A stretch of DNA of 64,000 bases from Lachnospiraceae bacterium (GTDB taxonomy: Bacteria; Bacillota; Clostridia; Lachnospirales; Lachnospiraceae), in assembly GCA_030526195.1 (NCBI GenBank), contig JAUNDG010000013.1, positions 1-64,000 of the forward strand, written 5' to 3'. The notes under the pieces are model-generated. The model searched no databases. It was not told the origin of the DNA and saw only the letters and a list, made by a program, of their open reading frames with translations. The position numbers were made by a program, and so were the translations under genes. Below, one piece after another: positions 1 to 6,915 of the stretch; position 1 is the stretch's first letter, and each line of letters opens with the position of its first letter.

Positions 1-347
1 GATAGTGAGAGCCACTATTTTTTGAGCCTGAGACCGATTGTTTCCGATACAATTTTCCAGCCATGCATGATGCATAGCTGTCGAAGAAATTGAAATTTAG
101 GTCAATATATGATGCGGCGAGGTGCAGCGGGAATCGGGTGATGGAGGTACTCATGCCGGTGATTCTAACAGCTATTACTACCTTTGCAAATTTGACGAAC
201 AGACAATTACAGGAGGAAACCATAACGACACACCGGGCCATTACGGATGCTATCCTGGCAGGGGACAGTCTAGGGGCCAAGTGTGCCATGGTCATGCACC
301 TTACCTATAATCGTCAGGCTATCAGGGAATTATCCCGGAAAAGATAA
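1..347 (+). pseudogene. Remnant of a GntR-family (FCD domain) transcriptional regulator
   Basis: Reading from a TTG at 90, an 85-residue frame gives the end of an FCD effector-binding domain: a segment with IYDAARCSGNRVMEVLMP, then a helix HRAITDAILAGDSLGAK followed by a conserved terminal His-Leu. FCD domains are the C-terminal half of FadR/GntR regulators and are normally preceded by about 130 residues including a winged helix. Those are missing. Frame 1 upstream (1-93) is open and ends at a TGA just where the second frame begins, which suggests a frameshift between about 75 and 93. The rest lies outside the window or is lost. I read this as a decayed regulator. A long upstream gene with a sequencing frameshift is the alternative. 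Confidence 0.6.
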
Positions 348-397
348 AAGCTGTCTGACAAGTTTGTGACGCCCAAAAGGAATATCATAAAAAAATA

Positions 398-440
398 GCG
401 AAAAAATCCAGTCGTGCCACAACGGAAAGGCTGGGTTTTT
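398..440 (+). terminator. Possible intrinsic terminator after the GntR remnant
   Basis: An A-rich arm reading AAAAATCCAG is followed about 20 bases later by CTGGGTTTTT, giving an imperfect stem with a T-run. It lies between the regulator remnant and the oxidoreductase. The loop is long, so support is modest. Confidence 0.35.
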
Positions 441-541
441 GTATGTTCTATGGAAAAAAGATGTAGATTCGAAACAACTTGATGTAGGACAAGTGGCCAC
501 ATATACTAAAGGCAGAATTCTGATATTCAAAGATAAGGAGC

Positions 542-1525
542 ATGAGTATGGATAAAGACATTCGCTGGGCAGTTCTTGGAACCGGGGTTATTGCCAACGA
601 GATGGCAGTGGCTTTACAGAAAAACGGCAAAAGCTTAGCCGCCGTGGGCAATCGCACACACGCAAAGGCTCTGGCTTTTGCGGAAAAGTATGGCATTGAA
701 AAAGTATACGACGACTATAATGACATGTTTGTAGATCCGGATATCGATGTCGTCTATATTACAACACCCCACAATACTCACCTGGAATTTATGAAAAAGG
801 CCATTGAAAACGGTAAGCATATCCTGGTGGAAAAGTCCATCACATTAAACTCTGATGAACTGGATCAGGCTCTTTCTCTGGCACGGGAGAATGGCGTTAT
901 CATTGGCGAGGCCATGACCATCTTCCATATGCCAATCTACAAGAAGTTAAAAGAGATTATTGACTCCGGGAAATTGGGTAAAGTCAACCTGATCACCATG
1001 AACTTTGGCAGCTTCAAAGAATATGATATGAACAATCGATTCTTCAACCGCAACCTGGCGGGAGGCGCTATGTTGGATATCGGCGTCTATGCCCTTTCTT
1101 TTATTCGCTGGTTTATGGAGGCCAAGCCAAACCAGCTTCTGTCTCAGGTCAAGCAAGCGCCGACCGGTGTGGATGAACAGGCGAGTTTACTGCTTATGAA
1201 TGAGGCGGGCCAGATGGCGACAGTCATGCTGTCTCTTCATTCAAAGCAGCCAAAGCGTGGTATGATTTCCTGTGAGAAAGGTTACATTGAAATCATGGAG
1301 TATCCGAGAGCCTGGGAGGCAACCATTACCTATACCGAATCCGGGCTGACGGAAGTCATTAAAGAGGGAGAGCACGCAGAGGCTCTGGTCTACGAACTGG
1401 CGGACATGGAATCGGCCATCCGCGGTGATACAGGGGTTATGCACCTGGATTACACCAAGGACGTTATGGATATGATGACGGCCTTCCGCAGAGAATGGGG
1501 CTTTACATATCCGGAAGAAGAGTGA
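542..1525 (+). CDS. Gfo/Idh/MocA-family NAD(P)-dependent oxidoreductase
   Basis: A 327-residue protein. The N-terminal Rossmann fold has the dinucleotide motif GTGVIANEMA at about residues 13-22 and the family lysine in EKS (HILVEKSITL, about residues 98-107), where most members read EKP. The C-terminal half is the usual alpha/beta sheet domain, with the GGAMLDIGVYAL segment that frames the substrate pocket. Length and layout match the dihydrodiol dehydrogenase-like branch that oxidises sugars or cyclic alcohols. The substrate cannot be read from sequence. ATG at 542 is preceded by AAGGAGC at about 534-540; a second ATG two codons in is an alternative. The gene stands alone and is closed by a strong bidirectional terminator. 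The enzyme is expected in the cytosol. Confidence 0.9.
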   Translation: MSMDKDIRWAVLGTGVIANEMAVALQKNGKSLAAVGNRTHAKALAFAEKYGIEKVYDDYNDMFVDPDIDVVYITTPHNTHLEFMKKAIENGKHILVEKSITLNSDELDQALSLARENGVIIGEAMTIFHMPIYKKLKEIIDSGKLGKVNLITMNFGSFKEYDMNNRFFNRNLAGGAMLDIGVYALSFIRWFMEAKPNQLLSQVKQAPTGVDEQASLLLMNEAGQMATVMLSLHSKQPKRGMISCEKGYIEIMEYPRAWEATITYTESGLTEVIKEGEHAEALVYELADMESAIRGDTGVMHLDYTKDVMDMMTAFRREWGFTYPEEE

Positions 1526-1576
1526 AGAAGCCGTAACAGGCCTTATTGGCGATGTTGACTGAATTTTTGCATAAAA

Positions 1577-1624
1577 CAACCCCTGTCAATCGTAACGAAC
1601 GCGTTGCGAGTGACAGGGGTTTTC
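1577..1624. terminator. Bidirectional intrinsic terminator
   Basis: AACCCCTGTCA and TGACAGGGGTT pair perfectly around a 22-base loop, with A-rich sequence before and TTTT after. It sits between the convergent oxidoreductase and HxlR genes and can serve both. Confidence 0.85.
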
Positions 1625-1629
1625 GTCAT

Positions 1630-1953
1630 TTACAAGGTTTCTTTATAGGCATTACCCCATTCCTGCATCGCGGTCAGGATAGGGCGTAAAGTTTCGCCAA
1701 GTTCGCTGAGGGCGTATTCAACACGGGGCGGCACTTCAGGGTAGACGGTTCTGGTGATGAGGCCGTCGTCTTCCATCGAACGGAGTGAATCGGTCAAAAC
1801 CTTCTGGCTGATGCCGTCGAGGCTTTTTTTGAGTTCATTGAACCGCCAGGGGCGCGCCAGGAGGTTGCGAATGATGAGGAGCTTCCACTTACTGCCGATC
1901 AATCCGACGGTTGTGGCCACCGGGCACTCCGGTAATTCTTATTTTGTGCGCAT
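1630..1953 (-). CDS. HxlR-family transcriptional regulator with in-frame stop at codon 5
   Basis: Winged-helix regulator of the HxlR (MarR-like) class. The body reads IGSKWKLLIIRNLL, then FNELKKSLDGISQKVLTDSL as recognition region, then the wing. The natural start is the ATG at 1951-1953, preceded by AAAGGAG at good distance, and it reads M-R-T-K-stop-E-L-P-E-C-P-V-A-T-T-V. The residues after the stop, including the family's N-terminal Cys in CPVATT, match a normal HxlR N-terminus, so the TAA at 1939-1941 interrupts an otherwise intact gene. Translation could restart at the GTG at 1918-1920, giving 96 residues, but no convincing RBS precedes it and the redox-relevant Cys would be lost. It may be a recent pseudogene or a sequencing error. 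It is divergent from the ACGX operon, a common position for an HxlR regulator and its target. Confidence 0.75.
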
Positions 1954-1977
1954 AGAAAGTCTCCTTTCTGAATCGCC

Positions 1978-2023
1978 GGGGCGGACATGAGCCGCCCCAA
2001 AGGGGGCTGATGTCCACCGGCTG
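1978..2023. other. GC-rich nested inverted repeats upstream of hxlR
   Basis: GGGGCGG at 1978-1984 pairs with CCGCCCC at 1992-1998. A competing pairing joins GGACAT near 1983 with ATGTCC near 2018. Either fold would form in the 5' leader of the HxlR transcript. The function is unknown. Confidence 0.35.
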
Positions 2024-2039
2024 TTTGCTATGATGGTTT

Positions 2040-2081
2040 TTGATTATTGGAGTTATTGTGAATGTAACATAAAAAATGTTA
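2040..2081 (+). promoter_or_regulatory. Candidate promoter with overlapping TAACAT/ATGTTA operator for the ACGX operon
   Basis: TTGATT (2040-2045), a 17-base spacer and TGTAAC (2063-2068) form a weak promoter. The -10 overlaps a perfect inverted repeat TAACAT-N5-ATGTTA (2065-2081), a plausible site for the divergent HxlR protein. A further AAAAAGT-GCGT-ACTTTTT hairpin follows at 2118-2135 and could attenuate the long leader. This assignment is inferred from position and motif only. Confidence 0.35.
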
Positions 2082-2213
2082 TGCGTCTATGGGTTACATA
2101 AAGGTGCCTATGTCATAAAAAAGTGCGTACTTTTTCTGCCGGACAACTGTTGATATCCTGTGAGCGTAACGGTCGAGAGCCCTCACCATTCATTCTTACA
2201 GGAGGTTATAATT

Positions 2214-2399
2214 ATGGCATTATCAAACATTGCAAACTGGAACGAAGACAAAACAGCTGCTTCCTGCGGCACAGCCTGTGGTGCTTCTGATAAACCGGAA
2301 GAAAAGCCGGCTGCTTGCGGCAGCGCCTGTGGCGCTTCTGACAAACCGGAAGAAAAGCCGGCCGCTTGCGGCAGTGCCTGCGGTGCTTCTGACAAGTAA
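2214..2399 (+). CDS. ACGX-repeat RiPP precursor peptide
   Basis: A 61-residue peptide. After a short leader (MALSNIANWNEDKT) come two and a half copies of a 17-18-residue unit, AACGSACGASDKPEEKP, each with two Cys in an A-C-G-x context; the last copy stops at GASDK. The DNA units are 51-54 bp. This is the pattern of ACGX-repeat peptides, proposed substrates of a dedicated radical SAM/SPASM enzyme, which is encoded 30 bases downstream. An ideal RBS (AGGAGG, 2200-2205) precedes ATG 2214. No double-Gly cleavage site and no transporter are seen next to it, so processing and export are open. Six Cys in a regular frame suggest Cys-centred crosslinks such as thioethers (inference). Confidence 0.85.
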   Translation: MALSNIANWNEDKTAASCGTACGASDKPEEKPAACGSACGASDKPEEKPAACGSACGASDK

Positions 2400-2429
2400 G
2401 CAGTAAACAGAAAGAAGGTGAAGGATAGG

Positions 2430-3491
2430 ATGAGTCAGTATTTTTCATTTCAGTGGCATATCACAGATGAATGTGATCAGCGCTGCAAGCATTGCTATAT
2501 TTTCTCGGGCGACGGGTGTCAGCATGTGACATCCATGACCTGGAAACAGATGCAAGAGGTGATCGCGAAATGCGAGGATTTCTGCGCAGTCCATCACCGC
2601 CTACCCTATTTCTATATTACCGGTGGCGATCCTATCCTTCACCCTGATTTCTGGAAACTGATGGTCTTGTTAAAAACGAAGAATATCCCGTTTACGTTGA
2701 TGGGAAATCCATTTCATCTGGATGATGAGATTTGCCGTATGCTGAAAGTGTGCGGCTGCGAAAAATATCAGTTATCCCTGGACGGCATGAGAGAGACCCA
2801 TGACTGGTTCCGAAAGCCGGGGAGTTTTGATCTGACACTTGAGAAGATCGGATGCCTCAATAGGGCCGGTATTAAAAGTGTTGTTATGAGTACGGTATCG
2901 AAGAACAATATGCATGAGATACCGGCGATCATTGATGAAGTTGTAAAAGCGAAAGTAAAAGTCTTTGCATTTTCCCGTTATGTGCCGACCGGCGGAGAGG
3001 TTGACACCAGTATGACACCGGCAGAATACCGGCATCTTCTGGAAGTATGCGATGCGAAATTCCGGGCTTATGAAAAAGCCGGATGCGAGACTTATTTTAA
3101 TAAAAAGGACCATTTATGGACCTTGTATGAATATGAGACCGGGCAGTTCAAACTGCCGACAGAGGCAAAGCCCGGCATGATCTACGGCGGATGCAACTGC
3201 GGAAACTGCCACATCACCATTTCATCAAATGGTGATATCATGGCCTGCAGAAGAGTCACGGACAGTAAGGTGGCCAATGTGTTCGAAGATCGTCTGGCCG
3301 ACGTGTGGATCTGTCAGATGGAAGCTTACAGAGATTACGAGAAGTTTGCCAAGTGCCGGAAGTGCGAACTGAAGGCCTGGTGCAGAGGCTGCCCGGCGGT
3401 GGCCAACGGGACCTGCGGCGATTTCTACGGGGCAGACCCGCAATGCTGGAAAACAAAGAATGACCTGACCGGGGAGGATTTATCATGTTAA
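2430..3491 (+). CDS. Radical SAM/SPASM peptide maturase, ACGX system
   Basis: A 353-residue enzyme. The radical SAM cluster is C15-x3-C19-x2-C22 (ECDQRCKHCYI), followed by the GGDP motif for SAM binding. The C-terminal SPASM region is rich in Cys: CNCGNC, then MACRRV, then CRKCELKAWCRGCP and a final Cys in ADPQCW, enough for auxiliary Fe-S clusters. The SPASM arrangement and the adjacent ACGX peptide identify it as that peptide's modifying enzyme, acting in the cytosol through a 5'-deoxyadenosyl radical. I chose ATG 2430, eight to ten bases after GAAGGTG; GTG 2418 is in frame but less likely. The stop overlaps the start of the nitroreductase, so the two are translationally coupled. The bond it forms is unknown. 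Confidence 0.85.
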   Translation: MSQYFSFQWHITDECDQRCKHCYIFSGDGCQHVTSMTWKQMQEVIAKCEDFCAVHHRLPYFYITGGDPILHPDFWKLMVLLKTKNIPFTLMGNPFHLDDEICRMLKVCGCEKYQLSLDGMRETHDWFRKPGSFDLTLEKIGCLNRAGIKSVVMSTVSKNNMHEIPAIIDEVVKAKVKVFAFSRYVPTGGEVDTSMTPAEYRHLLEVCDAKFRAYEKAGCETYFNKKDHLWTLYEYETGQFKLPTEAKPGMIYGGCNCGNCHITISSNGDIMACRRVTDSKVANVFEDRLADVWICQMEAYRDYEKFAKCRKCELKAWCRGCPAVANGTCGDFYGADPQCWKTKNDLTGEDLSC

Positions 3492-4060
3492 TGGATATCA
3501 TTAAGGCACGACACTCCATTCGTAAATACACCGATGAACAGATCAGCCGTGAGGATCTGGAGACCATACTGGAAGCCGGCAACTTTGCCCCCAATGCGGG
3601 AGGCGGCCAGCGCAGTATGATGGTGGCCATCCGCAATAAAGCACTGGCTACTAAAGTCGGGAAAATGAATATGGCCGGCTTTGACCGGTCTCATCTGATC
3701 GGGAGCTTTGTCTCAAAGGAACAGCCCAGCACCATAGACGATCCGTCCATCAAAAATGGGTTTTACGATGCCCCGACAGTTGTCTGTGTTTTCTGCCAGG
3801 ATAATTTCATGTTTAAGACAGCCGATGCATTTTGTATGATGGAAAATATGATCCTGCAGGCAACAGAGCTTGGCATTGCTTCCTGTATGATCTCAAGAGG
3901 TTATGAAACCTTTGCTTCGGAAGAAGGACAGCGGCTCATGCAGGCCTGGGGCGTACCGGAGGGCTATGCCTGTCAGGGATTTGTGATCCTTGGCTACATC
4001 GATGGTCAGGAGCCTCACAGCAAGCCGCGGAAGCCCGGAAGAGTGAAGGTCATCGAATAA
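3485..4060 (+). CDS. Nitroreductase-family flavoprotein
   Basis: A 191-residue nitroreductase-fold protein with the FMN-phosphate-binding start MDIIKARHSIRKYTDEQI and the usual insert-free length. Family members reduce nitro groups, quinones or, in some RiPP pathways, oxidise azolines using FMN. ATG 3485 overlaps the TAA of the radical SAM gene and has GGGGAGGA just upstream; ATG 3491 is an alternative. Its coupling to the ACGX maturase suggests a role in that pathway, either tailoring the peptide or supplying electrons (inference). No Fe-S motif is visible. Confidence 0.8.
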   Translation: MLMDIIKARHSIRKYTDEQISREDLETILEAGNFAPNAGGGQRSMMVAIRNKALATKVGKMNMAGFDRSHLIGSFVSKEQPSTIDDPSIKNGFYDAPTVVCVFCQDNFMFKTADAFCMMENMILQATELGIASCMISRGYETFASEEGQRLMQAWGVPEGYACQGFVILGYIDGQEPHSKPRKPGRVKVIE

Positions 4061-4073
4061 TGGCAGGTAGAAC

Positions 4074-4847
4074 ATGACACAGGAACAAAAACGGAAGTTT
4101 CTAATCAAAGAACTTCTCAATGAACATCGGGAATATGACGGTGTGGCCATTCCGGAAATGGTTTCGGAACAGAAGAAGATGCTCCGCATTCTGATGAACA
4201 TCCGTATGCCGGGAAAGATCAGTCCTGACTTTTTGAAGGTCCAGGACGACTACCTGCAGGAAGTGAACCGGGAAAAGGGCCATGTGACGTTGGCTGATAT
4301 GGATGAGATTCAGAAGGATCTCTACATCTGGCAGGGGGACATCACCAGGCTGGCGGTCGGCGCCATCGTGAATGCGGCCAACAGCGGCATGACAGGCTGC
4401 TACCAGCCTTGTCATAACTGTATCGACAATTGCATTCACACATTTGCCGGCATTCAGCTGCGCAACTATTGTCAGGATATGATGGTAAAACAGGGCTATG
4501 AAGAGCCCACCGGACAGGCCAAGATCACGCCGGCTTATAATCTGCCCAGTGATTATGTGATCCATACCGTCGGCCCCATTGTGCAGGGTGCCTTAACGGA
4601 AGACCATGAAAAGCGGCTGGCCTCCTGCTACCGGTCCTGTCTGGAAGCGGCTGATGCCGTTGGGGCTGAAAGCCTGGCCTTCTGCTGCATTTCCACAGGA
4701 CTGTTTATGTTCCCGAACCGGCGGGCGGCTGAGATTGCCGTATCAACCGTCAGACAGTATAAAGCCACAACACAGTCAAAGATTAAGGTGATTTTTAATG
4801 TTTTTAAAGATGAAGATGACAGAATCTACAGACAGCTCCTCAGATAA
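4074..4847 (+). CDS. Zn-type macrodomain protein-ADP-ribose hydrolase
   Basis: A 257-residue protein. About 85 N-terminal helical residues precede a macrodomain that starts YIWQGDITRLAVGAIVNAAN, the ADP-ribose-binding strand and loop. A Cys/His-rich loop (GCYQPCHNCIDNCIH, followed by AG) matches the zinc site of macrodomains that partner class M sirtuins. IHTVGPIV and the CISTGLFMFP loop complete the pocket. Such enzymes remove mono-ADP-ribose from proteins in the cytosol. The gene follows the nitroreductase by 13 bases and its 3' end overlaps the sirtuin gene by 50 bases. In known operons the pair acts on a lipoylated GcvH-like protein; neither that protein nor a lipoate ligase is here. Confidence 0.9.
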   Translation: MTQEQKRKFLIKELLNEHREYDGVAIPEMVSEQKKMLRILMNIRMPGKISPDFLKVQDDYLQEVNREKGHVTLADMDEIQKDLYIWQGDITRLAVGAIVNAANSGMTGCYQPCHNCIDNCIHTFAGIQLRNYCQDMMVKQGYEEPTGQAKITPAYNLPSDYVIHTVGPIVQGALTEDHEKRLASCYRSCLEAADAVGAESLAFCCISTGLFMFPNRRAAEIAVSTVRQYKATTQSKIKVIFNVFKDEDDRIYRQLLR

Positions 4848-5721
4848 GCCGGCCCTGATCAAAGAGAAGATCGCATCAGCCGATGCGGTTATCATCGGTG
4901 CCGGCGCCGGCCTTTCCACCTCCGCCGGATTTACCTATAGCGGCGAGCGGTTCGACACATACTTTTCTGATTTTGCGCGTCAGTATGGGTTTTCGGATAT
5001 GTATGCCGGAGGCTTTTTTCCCTACGAAACCCTGGAGGAGCACTGGGGGTACTGGAGTCGCTATATTTATGTCAACCGCTATATGGATGCGCCGAAGACA
5101 CTTTATCAGAAGCTGTTTGAACTGGTGAAGGACAAGGATTATTTTGTTCTCACCACAAACGTTGACCACTGTTTTCAGAAAGCGGGTTTTGATAAGCAAC
5201 GGCTTTTCTATACCCAGGGAGATTACGGCCTGTTCCAGTGCAGTCGGCCCTGCCATAAGATCACTTATGAAAATGAAGCCATCATCCGGGACATGGTGCT
5301 CAGTCAGGGCTTTCTTATCGAAAATGGCGCTTTGGTTATCCCGGAAGAGGGCATCAAAATGCGGACGGTGCCCTCTGCGCTGGTGCCCTATTGTCCGAAA
5401 TGCAAACGGATGATGAGTATGAATCTCCGCGCTGACAATACCTTTGTGGAGGATGCGGGCTGGCATGAGGCTGCCGGCCGATATGAGCATTTTATTCAGA
5501 CACATAAAGAGAAGACACTGCTGTTCCTGGAACTTGGCGTCGGCTTCAACACACCCGGGATTATCAAATATCCCTTCTGGCAGATGACAAACTCATTTTC
5601 AAAGGCCACGTATGTCTGCCTCAATCAGGGAGAAGCCTTTGCACCGGATGAAATAGCCCCGCGCGCTATTTGCCTCAATGCAGATATTGACAGCGTTTTT
5701 GAAAGCTTAAGGACGGCATGA
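4798..5721 (+). CDS. Sir2-family protein, class M (SirTM)-like
   Basis: A 307-residue protein. ADAVIIGAGAGLSTSAGF carries the sirtuin NAD-binding GAG-x-S-x-x-AG motif and LTTNVDHCFQ matches the TxNxD motif. The zinc module is CSRP-C early and YCPKCKRMM later. YTQGDYG replaces the usual catalytic region with its His, as in class M sirtuins, which act as protein ADP-ribosyltransferases rather than deacylases. Coupling to a Zn-macrodomain gene (50-base overlap) supports class M. ATG 4798 has AAGGTGA upstream; in-frame ATGs at 4810 and 4816 are alternatives. The absence of GcvH-L and LplA2, and the link to a RiPP maturase instead, is unusual. Confidence 0.85.
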   Translation: MFLKMKMTESTDSSSDKPALIKEKIASADAVIIGAGAGLSTSAGFTYSGERFDTYFSDFARQYGFSDMYAGGFFPYETLEEHWGYWSRYIYVNRYMDAPKTLYQKLFELVKDKDYFVLTTNVDHCFQKAGFDKQRLFYTQGDYGLFQCSRPCHKITYENEAIIRDMVLSQGFLIENGALVIPEEGIKMRTVPSALVPYCPKCKRMMSMNLRADNTFVEDAGWHEAAGRYEHFIQTHKEKTLLFLELGVGFNTPGIIKYPFWQMTNSFSKATYVCLNQGEAFAPDEIAPRAICLNADIDSVFESLRTA

Positions 5722-5722
5722 C

Positions 5723-6655
5723 ATGATTATTCAGACAGGGATGAGAACCGATATTCCGGCATTTTATTCCGAGTGGTTCCTGAATCGGCTTAAGGCCGGT
5801 TATGTGCTGGTGAGAAATCCGTACAATCCGAGCCGGGTGACCAGGTACAGCCTTTCGCCGGAGGTGGTGGATGTGATCGCCTTCTGCACGAAAAATCCGG
5901 CTCCGCTGCTGCCGCATATGGAGGCGCTCAAACCCTATGGCCAATACTGGTTTGTGACCATAACACCCTATGGCAAGGCCATTGAGCCGGTTGTGCCGGA
6001 TAAGGAGAAGGTGCTGGCAAGTTTCCGGCAGTTGTCCGATTGCGTGGGTGTTGACAGCGTGGGGTGGCGCTACGACCCCATTTTCCTGGATGAGCGTCAT
6101 ACGGTGGATTGGCACATCGCTTCCTTTGAAAAAATGGCAGCGGCTCTGAAGGGTTATACGAAGACCTGCGTCATCAGTTTCATCGATCTTTACAAGAAGG
6201 TTGAAAGAAATTTTCCGGGGATTCGGGCAGTGGCAAAGAAAGATCGGCTGACCATCGGGAAGGCCTTCGTGGAGATTGCCCGGGAAAATGGTATGGTCAT
6301 AAGACCCTGCGCAGAAGGTCATGAACTGGCATCATACGGGGCAGACTGCTCGGGGTGTCTCACGGTTCAGACCTTTGAAAATGCCCTTCATGAAAAGCTG
6401 GAGGTGCCGAAGCGCAAGACCAATCAAAGAAATGGGGCCTGCGCCTGCCTGCTGGGTGTTGATATCGGTGCTTATGATACCTGCGGTCATCTGTGTCAGT
6501 ATTGCTATGCCAATACGGATGCGACTCTTGTGAAAAGAAATATGGCAGGCCATGATCCCCGATCGCCATTTTTGCTGGGTAACAGTCAGCCGGGAGATGT
6601 CATTCATGATGCGGTACAGAAGAGCTGGATCGACAGGCAGATGCGGTTTTTCTGA
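5723..6655 (+). CDS. DUF1848 family protein with C-terminal CxxxCxxC motif
   Basis: A 310-residue protein of the DUF1848 family: MIIQTGMRTDIPAFYSEWFLNR at the start, the basic strand GYVLVRNPYNPSRVTRYSLS, KNPAPLLPH, then WRYDPIFL. Near the C-terminus, about residue 255, it carries CGHLCQYCYAN, a C-x3-C-x2-C spacing identical to a radical SAM cluster but placed at the end rather than the start of the fold. An additional Cys pair sits in GADCSGC and another in GACACLL. The family is uncharacterised; a permuted Fe-S enzyme related to the spore photoproduct lyase/radical SAM superfamily is my inference. ATG 5723 follows the sirtuin stop by one base, making it the last gene of the operon. Confidence 0.8.
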   Translation: MIIQTGMRTDIPAFYSEWFLNRLKAGYVLVRNPYNPSRVTRYSLSPEVVDVIAFCTKNPAPLLPHMEALKPYGQYWFVTITPYGKAIEPVVPDKEKVLASFRQLSDCVGVDSVGWRYDPIFLDERHTVDWHIASFEKMAAALKGYTKTCVISFIDLYKKVERNFPGIRAVAKKDRLTIGKAFVEIARENGMVIRPCAEGHELASYGADCSGCLTVQTFENALHEKLEVPKRKTNQRNGACACLLGVDIGAYDTCGHLCQYCYANTDATLVKRNMAGHDPRSPFLLGNSQPGDVIHDAVQKSWIDRQMRFF

Positions 6656-6858
6656 TATTATCAGGATTTGGCTCAGGCATTGAAAAGCATAAATCTGTAT
6701 TTGCTACAGAACGCCCGGCACAATTGAGCCCAAGTAGCACATTCGTTCCATCTTGTCCGTGTGGTAGATAATACTTTTATCGTGTTAATAGATTGCAGAT
6801 AATCCTTGTGGTTATTTGCAGTTTTCTTATGCTCTTTTTCAGCTTAGATGAATAGAAA

Positions 6859-6887
6859 TTGACAAGTATGATTTGAATGAATATAAT
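6859..6887 (+). promoter_or_regulatory. Consensus sigma-A promoter
   Basis: TTGACA (6859-6864), a 17-base spacer and TATAAT (6882-6887) match the full vegetative consensus. Initiation would fall near 6894, which excludes the in-frame ATG at 6877 as start of the next gene. The rest of the 260-base gap from 6656 shows nothing else that I can name. Confidence 0.85.
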
Positions 6888-6915
6888 GATGACTAGAAAA
6901 AACGGAGGGTGGCTT

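Noticed and set aside
1939..1941. Recoding of the HxlR stop codon as selenocysteine
   Set aside because: The codon is TAA, not TGA, and no SECIS-like hairpin follows.
1754..1990. Plus-strand frame opposite hxlR
   Set aside because: It is antisense to a recognised family, lacks an RBS and gives a basic low-complexity product.
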